The notes under the pieces: model-generated
Databases searched by the model: none
Told to the model about the DNA's origin: nothing
The model's input: only the letters and a program-made list of their open reading frames with translations
Shown: positions 59,996 to 64,000 of the stretch, one piece after another
Layout of the letters: the number at the start of each line of letters is the position of its first letter
Position numbering within the stretch: position 1 is the stretch's first letter
DNA from: Pterois miles
Taxonomy: Eukaryota; Chordata; Actinopteri; Perciformes; Scorpaenidae
Assembly: GCA_947000775.1 (NCBI GenBank)
Contig: CAMQGK010000334.1
Span: 1,738,001 to 1,802,000, forward strand
Length of the DNA stretch: 64,000 bases
Direction of reading: 5' to 3'
Translations under genes and position numbers: made by a program

Positions 59996-60439
59996 TGCCA
60001 AATAGCCATTTTTGGAAACATTGATCAGCTATTACTATTTTAATCAATGCTCTGTGCTGACGGTGGTAATCGTTTATATAAGACTTGATTCTTTTCTTAC
60101 TGTATCCAATGATTAAAGGATCAGTTCAGATGTGGACAGTATGTGTGATGTAATTGTAAAATATTTGTTCAGATATAACAAGTTTCTCACATGCAAAGAA
60201 AGTTCACATGTAAACATGCATTTTTCATTTGAAACAGCTATGTTTTTAGTAAGTGCACTGTCATACCATGATAATGCAAACTATAGAGAGTTGGAAGCCC
60301 TAACAAAGAGATTTTGATAGTGCAGCAAAATTAAGGAAAGTATATTGCACACACTTCCTGATTGGACTAAAATATCCAAAAACAACAATATGATCCTTTG
60401 ACTCAATGAGTAGTACTTTGCTCATGTATTCTGCTTCTT

Positions 60440-61136
60440 GGGATGTTTATAATTTAACCATTTAACTGTTAACCGTCATGAAGCATTTGAACCAATTATC
60501 AGTCACGCTATCAGTTAAATGTTTAAAAGAAATATTAATAGTTAATTAAAAAGCTGAGCAAAACTCAGGAAACTCGTCACTCAAAGGAGAAAACAGGAAG
60601 TTGGCTCTGGTCTTGAGCATTTATTCACCGACAAATAAACTGTACACACAATGCTACACCTACATTCACAGCTATAACGCCACCGACGAACCCACACTCA
60701 CCGCCGACACACACACGGTCTGTCGGAAACTCGCTGAAGTTACGCTGCGCTGACATAACGTATATGTGTGGCTACGGGGAGCACAAAGCCATCAGCAGCG
60801 CTACACCTACTAATGTTGACACTGTTTGTCGGACAATCGATAGAGTTATGCCGGGCAGACACACAGCTGACAACCTGCTAAACTAAATGACGTAGTGGTG
60901 GTGGTGGACGTTTACAGGGAAAGTGGCTGCATGTCTGCGACACAACACACAGAGTGGTGGCTGTTAACGCTCCTGGACGGGCGAACTGGGGAGTCAAGCG
61001 TTGTCCGTTGTGCTCGTATCCTGCAGCTGGTGCACCGCTACATGAGACGCACTAATCTTGTTGGTTAAGGGTTAATAATGGGTTAATCAGGGTCAGTTAA
61101 CGGTTAAAAGTTTTTTTTTTCAAAATTAGTATCCCT
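60440..61136. repeat. probable non-autonomous DNA transposon with TTAACGGTTAA-type ends
   Basis: Left side AACTGTTAACCGTCATGAAG, right side GGGTCAGTTAACGGTTAAAA, in inverted orientation. Between them is a G+C-rich, CpG-containing body (60640-61050) unlike its surroundings. No intact frame. Confidence 0.4.
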
Positions 61137-61361
61137 AACTTCTACCACTACTTGCATTTTGCTCTCTTTCTCTGTGTGTGTGTGTGACCATTAACCCATC
61201 ACATGTGTATGTGAATGTGTGACCACACACACACCGTGAGCCCCTGGGTGACTCAGAGAGCTTGCGGAGATCAAACACTGGTGCCGTCATATGGTTTGAA
61301 TTAGGGTCAGTCTTCATGTTTCATCATAAAACTTCAATAAAAGCAAGACTCATACGACACA

Positions 61362-61415
<54 letters not shown>

Positions 61416-61428
61416 ACACACACACACA
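61362..61428. repeat. (CA)n microsatellite
   Basis: CA array with one GA interruption. Confidence 0.95.
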
Positions 61429-61574
61429 GATGCAGACACTCACTCACACAGAGTGTTTGGTTTATGCGAGCAATGTCTGTTATGATGTGTGTCATACGAT
61501 CAGGGTGTTTTTTTCTGTGTGTGTGTGTCTGTATATATAGTTTGGCACGATGGCGTGGTTATGTGTGTTGTGGT

Positions 61575-61578
<4 letters not shown>

Positions 61579-61638
<60 letters not shown>
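61579..61638. repeat. (TG)n microsatellite
   Basis: About 60 bp of pure TG. Confidence 0.95.
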
Positions 61639-61639
<1 letters not shown>

Positions 61640-61724
61640 TTGTGGTTCAGAACATTTTTTCCTAAACCACTGACCCATAAGCTATGAGAGGTTGTGGGCT
61701 AATGGGCCCACCCACAACCGGGAA

Positions 61725-61726
<2 letters not shown>

Positions 61727-61787
<61 letters not shown>
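61727..61787. repeat. (CA)n microsatellite
   Basis: About 60 bp of pure CA, in inverse orientation to the TG array 90 bp to its left. Confidence 0.95.
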
Positions 61788-61789
<2 letters not shown>

Positions 61790-62409
61790 CACACAAACCA
61801 ACACACACACCTGCATGATGTCATCTGATGAAGTTTTACAAAGCGACATTATTGAGCTGCTTTTACACAAATGTTTCTCAGTGACAATCATCTCCCTGTT
61901 TTTTGTTCTTCTTCTCATTTGGAAATATTTGGGTTTCTGCAATAAGAAAAACTGCTGAGGAGGATCAACAAAACAACGATATTATCAATTAGAAATTATC
62001 TGTTTTATTATTTATTATTATTCTGTTTAATATTTTCAGCAAAACTGGGTCATCCCTATATTACTATTATTATTATTTATTATTTTTTACAAAATCCTTT
62101 TGTTTGTGTTGAAAGGTGTCCTACTTAGGTTCTGTTTGCTGTCTTCAGAGGTCCAAGGTCAACAAATACAAGTCACTCCTTGGCCTCTGTGATAGTCCTT
62201 TTCTGTTTTTGTTTGCCATGAGGCTCATTACATACTTAATTTTATAACATTATATATATGCATAGCCTTATGGCTATGACTTGAACAGCAGCATTGTTTA
62301 CATATTTACCAGCGTCCTTTGCATGTACAAGGATGATCAAAGGAATAATCCATCGGTGACACAGAAACACCTTATTGCTAATTTTGCATGATACAAACAT
62401 AACCAAACA

Positions 62410-62665
62410 TGGCAGCACTTAAAGATCTAGTGTGTAGGATCTGGCGGTATCTAGCGGAGAGGTGAGGAGACTGTAACCAACTGAAACCTCTCCTGTGTGT
62501 CAAGCGTGTTGGAGAAATACAGGGGCAGACATGAGATTGCAAATGGCCGTCTCTAGAGCCAGCTGTGGGTCACTTGGAGCAGAGCCAGTGCGTACAGTGT
62601 GTCTGCATGTGGGAAGTGAGTGGTGAAGCAAGAGATAGAGTGGTGGCAATGGGAGCGAATAATAT
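62410..62665 (+). repeat. teleost MITE-like repeat
   Basis: Begins CTTAAAGATCTAGTGTGTAG then GATCTGGCGGTATCTAGCGG, a short DNA repeat common in fish. Non-coding. The right boundary is approximate. Confidence 0.45.
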
Positions 62666-63092
62666 TGACTCTAGCCCAAACAGTAAAAGTTAACAGAGTT
62701 TGGTTTGTCTGTTCTGGCCTACTGTTGAAACATGACGTAAAGAGGACCCTGTGGAAGTAATATTTAAAGATTGCTTATTCAATTGATTCACGCTTTTCCT
62801 AAGCACAGTAATGGCTGCTTTTCTCTTCATCAAAGAGGCCCATGTTGTAAAAATACCTTGGTTCCTTATTTGGATGTGTGTGTGCATATTACATCATGGC
62901 ATGAAGGGAGCATGAAGGTTTCATGTTAATGTGTGGTCAGCAACTAGCTGGCTGCCAACTAGTCAGAATGATGGTAACTAAGAATAAGTTAAGTACGTTG
63001 ACCAAGAGTAGAGGTTTTCTCTTTCTTGGACAAAGTATGTGCTGTCTTCATTCAGAGAGGCAGTCTTCTTTAACTTCTGGTTTCCTGTGTTA

Positions 63093-63155
63093 AAGCTTCA
63101 GTAGGCAACACATTTTTGGCATCACTGTGCAAAAATTCAATAGTAACCTTTCAAC
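63093..63155 (+). mobile_element. TTAAAGCT-ended MITE, copy F (left end only)
   Basis: TTAAAGCTTCAGTAGGCAAC through TTTGGCATCACTGTGCAAAA to AACCTTTCAAC. The copy stops exactly where the TAGGGCTGTCA hAT end begins, so it was split by that insertion. Confidence 0.7.
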
Positions 63156-64000
63156 TAGGGCTGTCAGTTTAACGCGTTAATTAGATTAATTAATTACCCT
63201 GCAAATTAACGCGCTATAAAAATTAACGCAATTAATCATGAGTGGCAAGTCAATGCGCAAGCATTTTAAATTGGGCCAATTGAGTGACCCGTAGGCTGCA
63301 GTAGCGTCACTTCGTACCTCCGCCACTAGTCAAAAGCAGGGTGACTGACAACAGAGATGGACGCGACACAGGAGAGCGAGGACTCGGACTCGGACAAGGA
63401 GCAGCAGGGGCCTCTGGCCCGCTACAAAGCTGAGCCGTGCATTGGAATGCATGAGTGTCCACTGGAGTGGTGGCAGCTCACGCAGGAGCTGATGAACAGC
63501 TGTCCTCTCCTCCTACCTGGCTACCGCTGCCACGTCTGGGCCATGTGAGAGACTCTTTTCACTCGCAGGTAACATCATTGAAAAGAAGAGAGCAGCCTGA
63601 CACTCAGACTATGTAAACAAGCTTGTTTGTCTGAGCAACTGGCTCAAGGACACATAGAGTTGTCTGTTGTCAGTTCCTGTAACGTTAGCTGACCCTTTTA
63701 AAGGAAATGCTGTTGGCATCTTGCTATTGATGTTGCCTTATTTAGAGGCATGTTAAACTATTCATTTTGAATTGCTGTATTGAGTCAGCTTTAGTATTCA
63801 TTTTGATTGAGAGTCTGCTTATGTGCCTATTTGAGACTCAGCCTTATTTTATTTCTGAATTTTATTTATTTTATTTAACTGTATTTGAATTGCATTTTTG
63901 AGAAATGCACCTGACCTAATTGGTTTGCTGATGTGCTTGACCTTTTTTCTTTTGAATTTCATTTATAAAGCACACTTCACCAATAAAAATGTGTATTTCA
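63156..64000 (+). mobile_element. hAT element with TAGGGCTGTCA end (runs off the window)
   Basis: Starts TAGGGCTGTCAGTTTAACGC, with AT-rich subterminal AATTAATTA and ACGCAATTAATCATG typical of this fish hAT family. It carries a broken transposase remnant (63357-63660). The right terminus is not in view. Confidence 0.65.
63357..63660 (+). pseudogene. hAT transposase remnant
   Basis: An ATG frame opens with an acidic start (DATQESEDSDSDKEQQG) and passes directly into the C-terminal part of a hAT transposase (ECPLEWWQLTQ). It stops at 63548. The dimerisation-region signature (RLFSLAGNIIEKKRAA, then VNKLVCLSNWL) follows in another frame and contains a further stop. The large catalytic middle is missing, so this is an internally deleted, frameshifted and inactive copy. 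Confidence 0.7.

Noticed and set aside
63357..63548. Possible host gene starting MDATQESEDSDSD
   Set aside because: The frame leads into hAT transposase sequence and lies inside an element with a hAT terminal end.

Overview
The window is nuclear DNA of a ray-finned fish, most likely a percomorph-type teleost. Vertebrate genes with GT-AG introns are set in AT-rich DNA full of CA/TA microsatellites, tRNA-derived SINEs, and small hAT-like and TTAA-type DNA transposons. There is nothing prokaryotic or viral: no operons, CRISPR arrays or replication origins.

Four conserved genes are recognisable exon by exon. (1) fem1c, minus strand, 363-6002: the N-terminal ~471 codons in four coding exons; the rest lies left of the window. 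(2) tmed7, minus strand, 10156-13413: complete, three coding exons, 213 aa. (3) A mex3c-type gene, plus strand, 14867-20944: complete, five coding exons, 682 aa, with a ~3.4 kb 3' UTR ending at an AATAAA at 24311. (4) smad4, minus strand, 32229-40482: complete, nine coding exons, 509 aa, with an untranslated leader running toward ~43.3 kb.

The layout keeps two human neighbour pairs. TMED7-FEM1C in the same orientation matches human 5q. MEX3C and SMAD4 tail to tail matches human 18q21. Here the pairs are joined head to head through the tmed7/mex3c intergenic region (13.4-14.9 kb). The gene products have unrelated jobs: a CUL2 degron receptor, a p24 cargo receptor, an RNA-binding RING ligase, and the common SMAD.

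From 43.4 kb to the right end no conserved gene is recognisable. Between 43.9 and 47.0 kb, on the plus strand next to the smad4 promoter, there are protein-like, acidic, repeated modules with some good splice signals but also frame breaks. This is either a taxon-restricted gene or a decaying one, and it is the best candidate here for something undescribed. The remainder is repeats: several MITE copies of one family, hAT-like elements with readable target-site duplications, SINEs, long CA/TG arrays, and at the right edge a hAT element with a broken transposase remnant.

Exon coordinates were read from splice consensus plus reading-frame continuity. Family names rest on recognised protein sequence, not on a database search.
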